Below are positions 1 to 5,548 of a stretch of 7,019 nucleotides of DNA, piece by piece. This DNA comes from Reyranella sp. (lineage in GTDB: Bacteria; Pseudomonadota; Alphaproteobacteria; Reyranellales; Reyranellaceae). Below the pieces are notes generated by a model. That model saw only the letters and a list, made by a program, of their open reading frames with translations. It was not told the DNA's origin and did not search any database. Position 1 is the first letter of the stretch. Each line of letters begins with the position of its first letter. The translations under genes were made by a program, and so were the position numbers. The DNA lies in NCBI GenBank assembly GCA_021732965.1, contig JAKFVZ010000149.1:1-7019 (forward strand), read 5' to 3'.

Positions 1-486
1 AAGGCCGAGGTCGGCATCGTCGCCAGATCGCTGCTGGAAGAGGGCATGGCCGCCTTCGCGGAAAAATACGCCTACGGCCCGACACGCGTTCAGTTCGAGA
101 ACAAGGATCCGCGCGGCTTTGCCCAATTCAAGAAGGAGCTCGGTGAGCATTCGGCGCTGGGCTCGGCCAACACCCAGCTCGGTTGCCAGGGCGAGCGGCC
201 CTCGCTCTACGACCTGGTCGACAAGATGCGTGAGATGACGGTGCCGACGCTGGTCTTGACCGGGGACGAGGACTGGCCCTGCCTCGCGCCGTCGATGCTG
301 ATGAAGCGGGAGATCCCGTCGGCGGCGCTGGCGGTGATGCCGAACTGCGGCCACACGATCAATCTCGAGGATCCCGACCAGTTCAATCGCATCGTCGGCG
401 ATTTCATCGTGCAGGTCGAAGCCGGCCGTTGGCCCAAACGCGACCCGCGTGCCATCTCGGGCTCGATCACGGGGATGAAGAGCTAG
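1..486 (+). CDS. alpha/beta hydrolase, C-terminal part (5' end outside window)
   Basis: The reading frame is open from the first base and ends at TAG 484-486, giving 161 visible residues, so the start and the nucleophile-elbow half lie to the left of the window. The visible part has the late hallmarks of the alpha/beta hydrolase fold. A strand 'VPTLVLTGDEDWP' carries the probable catalytic acid (Asp at about visible residue 91). It is followed by 'MPNCGHTINLEDPDQFN' with the probable catalytic His at about residue 118, then a final amphipathic helix. The preceding stretch (about residues 15-80) would be the cap/lid region, which sets specificity in this family. No signal peptide can be judged because the N-terminus is missing. 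Substrate (ester, lactone, epoxide or C-C bond) cannot be told from this half. It faces the SDR genes convergently. The family call is firm; the reaction is unknown. Confidence 0.85.
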   Translation, partial: KAEVGIVARSLLEEGMAAFAEKYAYGPTRVQFENKDPRGFAQFKKELGEHSALGSANTQLGCQGERPSLYDLVDKMREMTVPTLVLTGDEDWPCLAPSMLMKREIPSAALAVMPNCGHTINLEDPDQFNRIVGDFIVQVEAGRWPKRDPRAISGSITGMKS

Positions 487-492
487 GTATCT

Positions 493-578
493 GTCGTCCT
501 GAGCGCAGCGAAGGACCTTGCGCAGCGACCGAAGGACCCTGTTGCTAATGTGAGATCCTTCGCTGCGCTCAGGATGAC
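493..578. repeat. Dispersed palindromic element between convergent genes
   Basis: A 25-nt left arm (493-517) and a 25-nt right arm (554-578) are inverted copies of each other, matching at 23 of 25 positions. One of the two differences (496) still allows a G-U pair. Both arms hold the core CTGAGCGCAGCGAAGGA. A degraded direct copy of the arm lies inside the loop at about 519-540 (GCGCAGCGACCGAAGGACC). From general knowledge, this core recurs as a repeat in many alphaproteobacterial and other high-GC genomes, and its translation is known as spurious peptides such as 'RSFAALRMT'. Its place between two converging genes would let it act as a two-way terminator or mRNA 3' stabiliser, but there is no strong T-run, so that is inference. 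Confidence 0.8.
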
Positions 579-583
579 AAGAT

Positions 584-1342
584 TTACGCCGTCAGCCCAC
601 CGTCGCACACGAACTCGGACCCCGTCGAAAACGTCGACTCGTCCGAGAGCAGGAACAGGATCATGTGCGCGACCTCGTCGGCCTGGCCGAGGCGGCCGAG
701 CGGGTGGAGGTCTTCGAGCGCCTGGCGGCCGGTCATGTTGCCCACGTTGCCGTCGAGCCGCGGCGCGATCATCGGCGTGTCGATGTAGCCCGGATGCACC
801 GAATTGCAGCGGATGTTGTACTTCTGCTGCGCACAGTGGAGCGCGATGTTCTTGCTGAGCGTGCGCACCGCGCCCTTGGAAGCGCAGTAGGCCATGGCGT
901 AGGAGGCGCCGCGCAGGCCCAGCACCGAGGAGATGTTGACGATCGAGCCGCCGCCCGCCGCCTTCATCGCCGGAATGGCGTGCTTGCAGCCGAGGAACGT
1001 GCCCAGCGAGTTGATGTCGTTGACGCGGCGGTATTCCGCCAGCGTGCAGTCCTCGATCGAGTTGCGCACGCCGACGCCGGCGGCGTTGAGCAGCCCGTGC
1101 AGTGCGCCGAATTTTTCGACGGTGGCGGCAACGGCCGCCTGCCAGCTCTCTTCTTGCACGACGTCGAGCGGCACGAAGTGCGCGGCCGCGCCAAGCTAGG
1201 CGGCCAGCGCCAGGCCCCTGGTCTCATCGCGATCGGCCAGCACCGCGTTGCCGCCCTCGCGGACCACCATGCGCGCGGTCGCCGCACCGATGCCCGATGC
1301 ACCGCCGCTCAGCAGCACGACCTTGTTCTCAAGACGGGGCAA
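584..1342 (-). pseudogene. SDR-family NAD(P)-dependent oxidoreductase with in-frame TAG at codon 49
   Basis: Read from TTG 1342 to TAA 584, this frame encodes a full-length classical SDR of 252 codons, interrupted only by TAG at 1198-1196. Before the stop lies the cofactor-binding strand and turn 'VVLLSGGASGIG' (about residues 8-19) and an acidic residue after beta-2 (Asp37, 'VLADRD'), which points to NAD(H). After the stop come NAAG (86-89), the catalytic Ser139, Tyr152 and Lys156 ('AYCASK'), and the 'NSVHPGYIDTPM' region. Start choice: AGAGGAGG (1357-1350) stands 7 nt before the TTG, a strong ribosome site inside the end of the upstream SDR gene, which overlaps by 14 nt. The longest uninterrupted piece, GTG 1174 to 584 (196 aa), lacks the Rossmann motif and should not bind cofactor. 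So the gene is either broken, misread by one base in the assembly, or read through. Substrate is unknown; hydroxysteroid or secondary-alcohol dehydrogenases look similar. Confidence 0.75.
1196..1198 (-). other. In-frame amber codon interrupting the downstream SDR
   Basis: On the minus strand the codons read GCC TAG CTT within 'LALAA*LGAAAHFVPLDV'. In SDRs this spot, between beta-2/alpha-2 and beta-3, commonly holds Glu or Gln. A single G-to-T change of GAG, or C-to-T of CAG, explains it. The frame on both sides is perfect SDR sequence, so no indel is involved. Confidence 0.85.
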
Positions 1343-2123
1343 GGAGCGACCTCCTCTGCAGTCCGGCGGTCACGCCGCCGTCCGAAGTGAACTCCGCGCC
1401 GGTGACGAAGGAAGAACGGTCCGAGGCCAGCCAAAGCACCAGCTCGCCCAGGTCCTGCGGCTCGGCCATCCGGCCGATCGGATGGCGCGATCCCAGGAAG
1501 GCCTTGCCCTGCTCGCGGCCGACCGCCTGCCACAGCGGATTGAAGATCGCGGTGTCGACGCCGCCCGGATGCACCGAATTGCAGCGGATGCCGTACTTCT
1601 GCTCCGCGCAATAGAGAGCCACGCTCTTGCTCAACAGCCGCACCGCACCCTTGCTGGCGGTGTAGGCGGTGGGGCCGGCGCCGCCGACCAGGCCGGCGAT
1701 CGAGGAGATGTTGACGATCGAGCCGCCTGACGCGGCCTTGCCGGCGCCGAGATGCTTCATGCCCTGGATGGCGTACTTGCAGCCGAGGAACACGCCTTCG
1801 GAATTGATCGCCTGGACCTTCTGCCAGTTCTCGACGGTGGTGTTCTCCGGGTTGGCCGGACCACCGGAGATGCCGGCATTGTTGACCATGATGTCGAGCC
1901 TGCCTTCGTGCTGCAGGACGTCTGCAAGCAGAGACTGCCAGGACTCCTCGGATGCAACGTCGTGCATCATGAAGCGGCCTGCGGACGCCTCCTTCGAACC
2001 CTCGGCCAGATCGGCCACGATCACCACGGCGCCGGCCGCCGCAAGCAGGGTCGCCGATGCAGCGCCGATACCCGACGCGCCGCCGGTGACGACCGCCACC
2101 CTCCCGGAAAGTTCATCGCTCAT
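1329..2123 (-). CDS. SDR-family NAD(P)-dependent oxidoreductase
   Basis: A 264-residue classical short-chain dehydrogenase/reductase, the usual length, which interconverts a hydroxyl and a carbonyl group on a small substrate in the cytoplasm. Motifs in order: glycine-rich TGGASGIG at 13-20; Asp38 at the end of beta-2, which favours NAD(H) over NADP(H); NNAG at 81-84; probable catalytic Asn107 ('AINSEG'), Ser141, Tyr154 and Lys158 (YTASK); then 'NSVHPGGVDTAIF' and a terminal 'SDGGVTAG' strand. The frame stays open upstream to 2240, but ATG 2123 is chosen because 'MSDELSGRVAVVTGG' is the normal SDR N-terminus and the longer form would run into the divergent lipoprotein gene. No strong ribosome site precedes ATG 2123. 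It heads a two-gene unit with a paralogous SDR, overlapping by 14 nt. Hydroxysteroid-like specificity is possible but unproven. Confidence 0.93.
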   Translation of the reverse strand: MSDELSGRVAVVTGGASGIGAASATLLAAAGAVVIVADLAEGSKEASAGRFMMHDVASEESWQSLLADVLQHEGRLDIMVNNAGISGGPANPENTTVENWQKVQAINSEGVFLGCKYAIQGMKHLGAGKAASGGSIVNISSIAGLVGGAGPTAYTASKGAVRLLSKSVALYCAEQKYGIRCNSVHPGGVDTAIFNPLWQAVGREQGKAFLGSRHPIGRMAEPQDLGELVLWLASDRSSFVTGAEFTSDGGVTAGLQRRSLLAPS

Positions 2124-2182
2124 GTCGAGGCGACCATAGCGGCTAACCGCGGGCTGCGTTAGCGTATCGTCAGGAGGATCGC
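2124..2182. promoter_or_regulatory. Short divergent intergenic region with RBS for the lipoprotein pair
   Basis: Only 59 nt separate the divergent starts of the SDR (2123, minus) and the first lipoprotein (2183, plus), so any promoters must overlap here or lie inside the opposing genes. AGGAGG at 2172-2177, 5 nt before ATG 2183, is a clear ribosome binding site for the plus-strand gene. A small inverted repeat GCGG-CTAA-CCGC lies at about 2139-2150. I see no convincing -35/-10 pair in either direction. Confidence 0.5.
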
Positions 2183-2500
2183 ATGGCGAAGTTGACGCAC
2201 GTTCTTGGACTGATGGCGGCGCCGCTCGTGCTGGCGGCATGCACGCAGACGGCGGGCGGACCGCCGCCTGGCATGACGGCGGCCCAGGGGGCGGCCTATT
2301 GCACGAAGCTCACCACGGTCTACAGCGAGTACGTCGCGGGAGTCAGCACTTCGATGGGCGGCGTCGGCCGTGGGGGCGGGCAATCCGACATCGATGCCCG
2401 CGTGGCGATCGCGCAATGCCAGGACGGCAACACCGCCGCCGGCATTCCGGTGCTGCAGCGCGAGCTGCGCGACAACAAAGTAGAGGTGCCGGCGCCATGA
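2183..2500 (+). CDS. Small putative lipoprotein (first of a tandem pair)
   Basis: A 105-residue protein that I do not recognise as a named family. The N-terminus is a lipoprotein signal: Lys3, a hydrophobic run, then lipobox 'VLAAC' with Cys20 as the expected lipidated residue, so the mature protein should be anchored to a membrane facing the periplasm. After a Pro-rich linker (GGPPPG) comes a small domain with Cys40 (AAYC) and Cys79 (AIAQC), positioned alike in the paralog and so a likely disulfide pair. A Gly-rich variable stretch (about 58-67) separates them. The C-terminal part 'IPVLQRELRDNKVEVP' resembles the end of a short amphipathic helix. AGGAGG stands 5 nt before the ATG. Its TGA overlaps the next gene's ATG in ATGA, so the two are probably co-translated. 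The helical shape with 'DIDARVAIAQCQDGNTAAGI' loosely recalls single tetratricopeptide-like repeats, but that is only an impression. Confidence 0.82.
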   Translation: MAKLTHVLGLMAAPLVLAACTQTAGGPPPGMTAAQGAAYCTKLTTVYSEYVAGVSTSMGGVGRGGGQSDIDARVAIAQCQDGNTAAGIPVLQRELRDNKVEVPAP

Positions 2501-2823
2501 TCATCATTTCGCGCTCGCTGGCCCGCGTTGCCGGGCTCGCTGTCCTGCCGCTGCTGGTGGCGGCCTGCACACAGACGGCCAGCGGCCCGCCACCCGGCAT
2601 GACGGCGGCCCAGGCAACGGCGTACTGCAGCAAGCTCAGCTGGGCCTACGGCGAGTATGTCGCCAGCGGGCTGGGCGACAGCGCGGGCGACGACGACAAC
2701 ACCAACGCCGACATCAACGCCCGCCTGGCGATCGCCCAGTGCCACGAGGGCCAGACCGGCGCCGCCATCCCGGTGCTGCAGCAGGAACTCCGCCGCAACA
2801 AGGTGCCGGTCCCGCCGGTCTGA
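2497..2823 (+). CDS. Small putative lipoprotein (second of a tandem pair)
   Basis: A 108-residue paralog of the gene just upstream, from ATG 2497 to TGA 2823. It has a lipoprotein signal with Arg6 and Arg10, a hydrophobic core and lipobox 'LLVAAC' (Cys24). The shared pattern follows: 'GPPPGMTAAQ', Cys44 (AYC), 'YGEYVAS', 'ADINARLAIAQC' (Cys82), and 'AAIPVLQQELRRNKVPVP'. The main difference lies in the middle loop, which here is acidic (GDDDNTNAD, about 64-72) where its neighbour is Gly-rich, hinting at diverged partners or ligands. The frame is open further left (to 2239) but that part is a shadow of the first gene; ATG 2497 is chosen because it gives the complete lipoprotein signal and sits in a 4-nt ATGA overlap. 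A GAGG lies about 10 nt upstream. Function is unknown; envelope location is inferred from the lipobox. Confidence 0.82.
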   Translation: MIIISRSLARVAGLAVLPLLVAACTQTASGPPPGMTAAQATAYCSKLSWAYGEYVASGLGDSAGDDDNTNADINARLAIAQCHEGQTGAAIPVLQQELRRNKVPVPPV

Positions 2824-2843
2824 TCCGGGAGCGCCAAAGAAAA

Positions 2844-2869
2844 AGCCCGCGCGGTCGACCGCGCGGGCT
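2844..2869 (-). terminator. Rho-independent terminator, perfect 26-nt palindrome
   Basis: The 26 bases from 2844 to 2869 are exactly self-complementary, centred on GTCGAC, forming a GC-rich stem. On the minus strand the hairpin is followed by TTTTTCTTT, a strong terminator tail, and it lies 25 nt beyond the stop of the binding-protein gene at 2894. On the plus strand it follows the second lipoprotein stop by 20 nt and is trailed by the weaker CATCTTTT, so it probably serves both converging units. Confidence 0.88.
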
Positions 2870-2893
2870 CATCTTTTCAGGCTCGCAGGCGAC

Positions 2894-4090
2894 CTAGAAG
2901 AGCAGGTCGCCCTTCACCAGCACCCAGCGGCCGTTCTTGACCTCCTGGATCTGGGTGATCGTCGTTGCCAGGTGATTGGTCTTGGAGAACTTGGTCGGCG
3001 GTGAGCCGAAGATGTCCTGGTAGACACTCCCGGACTCCATCGCATCGAGCAACTTCTGGCCCGTGAGGTCCTTGCCGGCGACCTGTGCGTAGTGAGCAAA
3101 GGTCATGACCGTGTTGTAGCCGATGACGGCCTGGCTGTTCGGCTCGACATTGAACTTCTTGAAATAGGCCTCGCACCATTCCTTGACGGCCCCTGTCGAG
3201 GTGTCGCGGTAGGGAATGACGAAGCCCGCTGCGGCGTACAGGCCCTCGACCAGTTCCTTTCCGAGCGCGGGGATTTCGAGCACGTTGACCGGCGTCGCGC
3301 CGAGCCAGACCGGCGCGAAGCCGATCTTCTTGGCCTCTGCCATCAGGCCGATCGTCTCGCGAATGACGGTACCCATCAACACGAGGTCGCATCCGTCGGA
3401 CTTCATCTTCGCCGCCTGGGCGCTGAAGTCGGAGGCGCCGCGCTTGTAGGTCGTGACCGACGCGGGCTTAAGCTTCATGGCTTCGAGCTGCTGGGTGAAG
3501 CCGTCGAACACGTTCTTTCCGTATTCGTCGTCCTGGTACATGATGCAAGCCGCCTTGGGCTTCTTCCATTCGATCATGTACTTCACTGCTGCCCGCGTGC
3601 TCTCGACGTAGGGCAGCAGGTTGTTGAACTTCAGGCGCTCCTGCGGCTTCTTCGGATCGAACTTGAAGGTGAATTCCGCCGCCGTCAGCGGGAACAGCTG
3701 CGGGACGCCGGCATCGAACAGGACATCCTGCGAGGCGAGAACGGTCGGCGAGCCCATCGGGCCCACCATGGCGAACACCTTGTCCTTCTCGACCATCTTC
3801 TGGCTCGCCAGCACCGCCTTCTTCGGGTCGTACTGACTGTCCTCGGCGACGAGGCGGAGCTTGCGCCCGTGGATGCCGCCCTTGGCGTTGACCTCTTCAA
3901 CGGCGAGCTGCATGCCGTTGAGGACGGGGACGCCCCATACCTTGATCGGACCTGAGAGGTCCTGATGGGTGCCCAACACGATCTCGGTGCTGGTGACGCC
4001 CTGATTGGTGACCTTGGTCTGCGCGACGGCGGGCAATACTGCCAGCGTTGTCGTGCAGGCAAGCGTCACCGCGAATGCCTTGAAATGCAT
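2894..4090 (-). CDS. ABC transporter substrate-binding protein, branched-chain amino acid (LivK) type, copy 1
   Basis: A 398-residue periplasmic binding protein of the type I fold (Peripla_BP_6 / hydrophobic amino acid uptake family). A Sec signal peptide with cleavage after 'LPAVA' (residue 23) is followed by 'TEIVLGTHQDLSGPIKVWG' (the LSGP loop usually contacts ligand), 'NAKGGIHGRKLRLVAEDSQYDP', 'GPMGSPTVLASQDVL', 'GVPQLFPLTAAEF', and a second lobe with 'YQDDEYGKNVFDGF' and 'YKRGASDFSAQAAKMKSDGCD'. ATG 4090 is chosen because GGAGG (4104-4100) lies 9 nt upstream and the signal peptide starts there; an in-frame extension to 4141 is charged and not signal-like. Members bind amino acids, short amides, or aliphatic and aromatic acids, so substrate cannot be named. 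No permease or ATPase gene adjoins. It lies downstream of a close paralog but is cut off from it by a terminator, so it probably has its own promoter at 4105-4241. Confidence 0.93.
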   Translation of the reverse strand: MHFKAFAVTLACTTTLAVLPAVAQTKVTNQGVTSTEIVLGTHQDLSGPIKVWGVPVLNGMQLAVEEVNAKGGIHGRKLRLVAEDSQYDPKKAVLASQKMVEKDKVFAMVGPMGSPTVLASQDVLFDAGVPQLFPLTAAEFTFKFDPKKPQERLKFNNLLPYVESTRAAVKYMIEWKKPKAACIMYQDDEYGKNVFDGFTQQLEAMKLKPASVTTYKRGASDFSAQAAKMKSDGCDLVLMGTVIRETIGLMAEAKKIGFAPVWLGATPVNVLEIPALGKELVEGLYAAAGFVIPYRDTSTGAVKEWCEAYFKKFNVEPNSQAVIGYNTVMTFAHYAQVAGKDLTGQKLLDAMESGSVYQDIFGSPPTKFSKTNHLATTITQIQEVKNGRWVLVKGDLLF

Positions 4091-4241
4091 GTTCCGTTTC
4101 CTCCACTGCTGCGCTCTTTGTCTTTTCGGCGGGTGGCGCACACGACCCGGTCCGTCGTCGCTTTGCGCGACTTGTGCGTAATTAGAGCAGTTTCGCAGCA
4201 GTTATGCACGGCGAAACGAACGATTCCGGGCTGCAAAAGAA
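4091..4241 (-). promoter_or_regulatory. Leader/promoter region of binding protein copy 1, with paired heptamers
   Basis: This 151-nt gap follows the terminator of the upstream binding-protein gene, so copy 1 should be transcribed from here. GGAGG at 4104-4100 is its ribosome site. Two identical heptamers AGCAGTT (plus-strand reading) lie at 4186-4192 and 4197-4203, 11 bp apart, about one helical turn, which would suit a regulator binding one face of the DNA. The stretch around them (TAATTA near 4179-4184 on the minus strand) is the AT-richest in the gap and could include a -10 box. The promoter is inferred from layout, not from a clear consensus. Confidence 0.4.
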
Positions 4242-4268
4242 AAAGGCCCGGGACATGCCCGGGCCTTT
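4242..4268 (-). terminator. Rho-independent terminator after binding protein copy 2
   Basis: Perfect 11-bp arms AAAGGCCCGGG (4242-4252) and CCCGGGCCTTT (4258-4268) enclose a 5-nt loop. On the minus strand the stem is followed by TTCTTTT, so the run reads CTTTTTCTTTT. It begins 18 nt past the stop of the copy 2 gene at 4287, which marks the end of that transcription unit. Confidence 0.92.
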
Positions 4269-4286
4269 GCCGTCGAGGTGTCGCGC

Positions 4287-5489
4287 TCAGTTCTTGAGGT
4301 CGCGCTTCAGCACGACCCAGCGGCCGTTCTTCACCTGCTGGAGCAGGTACACGGTGGCCGACAGGTGCTCGGTCGGCGAGAACTTCACCGGCGGCGAGTT
4401 GAAGATGTCCTGAAAGACGTCGCCCGACTCCATGGCCGCCAGGAACTTCGCTCCGGTCAGGTCCTTGCCCGCCAGCCTGGCGTAATGGGCGAAGGTCATG
4501 ACCTCGTTGTAGCCAAGGGCCGACTGGGTGTTCGGCTCCATGTTGTAGAGCTTGTAGTAGGCTTCGGCCCACTCCTTGGCCTTGCCCGTCGAGGTGTCGC
4601 GGTAGGGGATCTCCATGCCGCCCACGGCGTAGAAGCCCTCGGTCACTTCCTTGCCCAGCGCCGGCACCTCGACCACGTTGGCCGCGGTGCTGCCGAAGTA
4701 GACCGGTGCGAAGCCGATCTTGCGCCCTTCGGCCATGACGCCGACGGTCTCGCGCACGATAGTGCCCAGCACGACGAGGTCGCAGCCGTCCGACTTCATC
4801 TTGGCGACCTGGGAGGAGAAATCCGAGGCCCCGCGCTTGTAGCTCGTGACCGAGGCGGCGGTCAGCTTCGTGTCGGCGACGGCCTGGTTGAAGCCGTCCA
4901 GCACGTTCTTGCCGAACTCGTCATCCTGGTAGATCACGCAGGGCTTCTTGCTACCCTTCTCCTGAATCAGGTGGCGGGCGCCGGCGCGCACGCTCTCGGT
5001 GTAGGGCGGGACATTGTTGAACTTCAGCCGGTCCTGCGGGTTCTTCGGGTCCATCTTGTAGGTGAACTCGGCCGAGGTGACCGGGAAGAGCTGCGGGATC
5101 CCGGCCTCGAGCAGGATGTCCTGCGCGGCGAGCACCGTGGGCGAACCCAGGGGCGCCAGCATGGCGAAGATCTTGTCCTTCTCGACAAGCTTTTGCGTCG
5201 CGAGCACGGCCCGCTTCGGGTCGTAGCCGACATCCTCGACGATCAGCTTCAGCTTGCGGCCGTTGATGCCGCCCGCCGCGTTGACCTCGTCGACGGCCAT
5301 CTTCATGCCGTTGGTGACGGGGACGCCCCAGGATTTGATCGGGCCGGAGAGGTCCTGATGGGTGCCGAGGACGATCTCGGTGGGCGTGATGCCCTGGTTG
5401 GTGACCTTGGTCTGCTGTGCCGCCGCCGGCAGGGCGGCGAGACCGAACACGCCGCCCAACAGGGCGGCACTTACGCTAAGCGAACGCAT
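4287..5489 (-). CDS. ABC transporter substrate-binding protein, branched-chain amino acid (LivK) type, copy 2
   Basis: A 400-residue periplasmic binding protein of the same family as the copy downstream. The signal peptide is 'MRSLSVSAALLGG' onward with cleavage after 'LPAAA' (residue 24). From 'QTKVTNQG' to the end it aligns with copy 1 over 375 residues without a gap, with well over half of the residues identical by eye. Shared blocks include 'EIVLGTHQDLSGPIK', 'GSPTVLAAQDIL', 'YKRGASDFSSQVAKMKSDGC', 'IPYRDTSTGKAKEW' and 'QVKNGRWVVLKRDL'. Differences gather near the middle of the first lobe and at the C-terminal tail, so ligand range may differ. ATG 5489 is forced by an in-frame TAG just upstream; GGAGG (5506-5502) is 12 nt from the ATG, a long spacing. 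It starts 59 nt after the acyl-CoA synthetase gene with no terminator between, so the two are probably one operon. That pairing suggests the ligand is a carboxylic acid activated after uptake, which is inference. Confidence 0.94.
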   Translation of the reverse strand: MRSLSVSAALLGGVFGLAALPAAAQQTKVTNQGITPTEIVLGTHQDLSGPIKSWGVPVTNGMKMAVDEVNAAGGINGRKLKLIVEDVGYDPKRAVLATQKLVEKDKIFAMLAPLGSPTVLAAQDILLEAGIPQLFPVTSAEFTYKMDPKNPQDRLKFNNVPPYTESVRAGARHLIQEKGSKKPCVIYQDDEFGKNVLDGFNQAVADTKLTAASVTSYKRGASDFSSQVAKMKSDGCDLVVLGTIVRETVGVMAEGRKIGFAPVYFGSTAANVVEVPALGKEVTEGFYAVGGMEIPYRDTSTGKAKEWAEAYYKLYNMEPNTQSALGYNEVMTFAHYARLAGKDLTGAKFLAAMESGDVFQDIFNSPPVKFSPTEHLSATVYLLQQVKNGRWVVLKRDLKN

Positions 5490-5548
5490 AACTACTTCTT
5501 TCCTCCACTACGCTTTACGAAACTCTCTTGAACCTGGTTCGTCCCGGC

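Noticed and set aside
550..858. Plus-strand frame beginning in the palindrome ('MRSFAALRMTRF...')
   Set aside because: This is the known spurious translation of the dispersed repeat continuing as an Arg/Ala-rich shadow of the SDR.
2139..2150. Inverted repeat GCGG-CTAA-CCGC between the divergent starts as an operator
   Set aside because: Four-base arms are expected often by chance in GC-rich DNA; mentioned only as part of the intergenic description.
2124..2240. Upstream extension of the intact SDR to a 303-residue form
   Set aside because: The added 39 residues match no SDR N-terminus, run into the divergent lipoprotein gene and its ribosome site, and ATG 2123 gives the normal family start.
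2239..2496. N-terminal extension of the second lipoprotein into a 194-residue protein
   Set aside because: The extra part is His/Arg-rich out-of-frame reading of the first lipoprotein gene, and it would bury the lipoprotein signal that begins at ATG 2497.
484..2896. General reassignment of TAG to an amino acid
   Set aside because: TAG ends the hydrolase at its expected C-terminus and ends binding protein copy 1 at the same alignment point where copy 2 ends with TGA, so TAG works as a stop here.
4278..5531. A 417-residue open frame on the plus strand opposite binding protein copy 2
   Set aside because: It is the antisense shadow of a well-supported gene in high-GC DNA, with a His/Arg/Val-rich composition lacking any motif, and it has no ribosome site. 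The similar frames at 665-1390 and 3092-3955 were dropped for the same reason.
5530..5540. Small palindrome GAACCTGGTTC between synthetase and binding protein copy 2
   Set aside because: Five-base arms with no T-run and no repeat partner; too short to call an operator or terminator.
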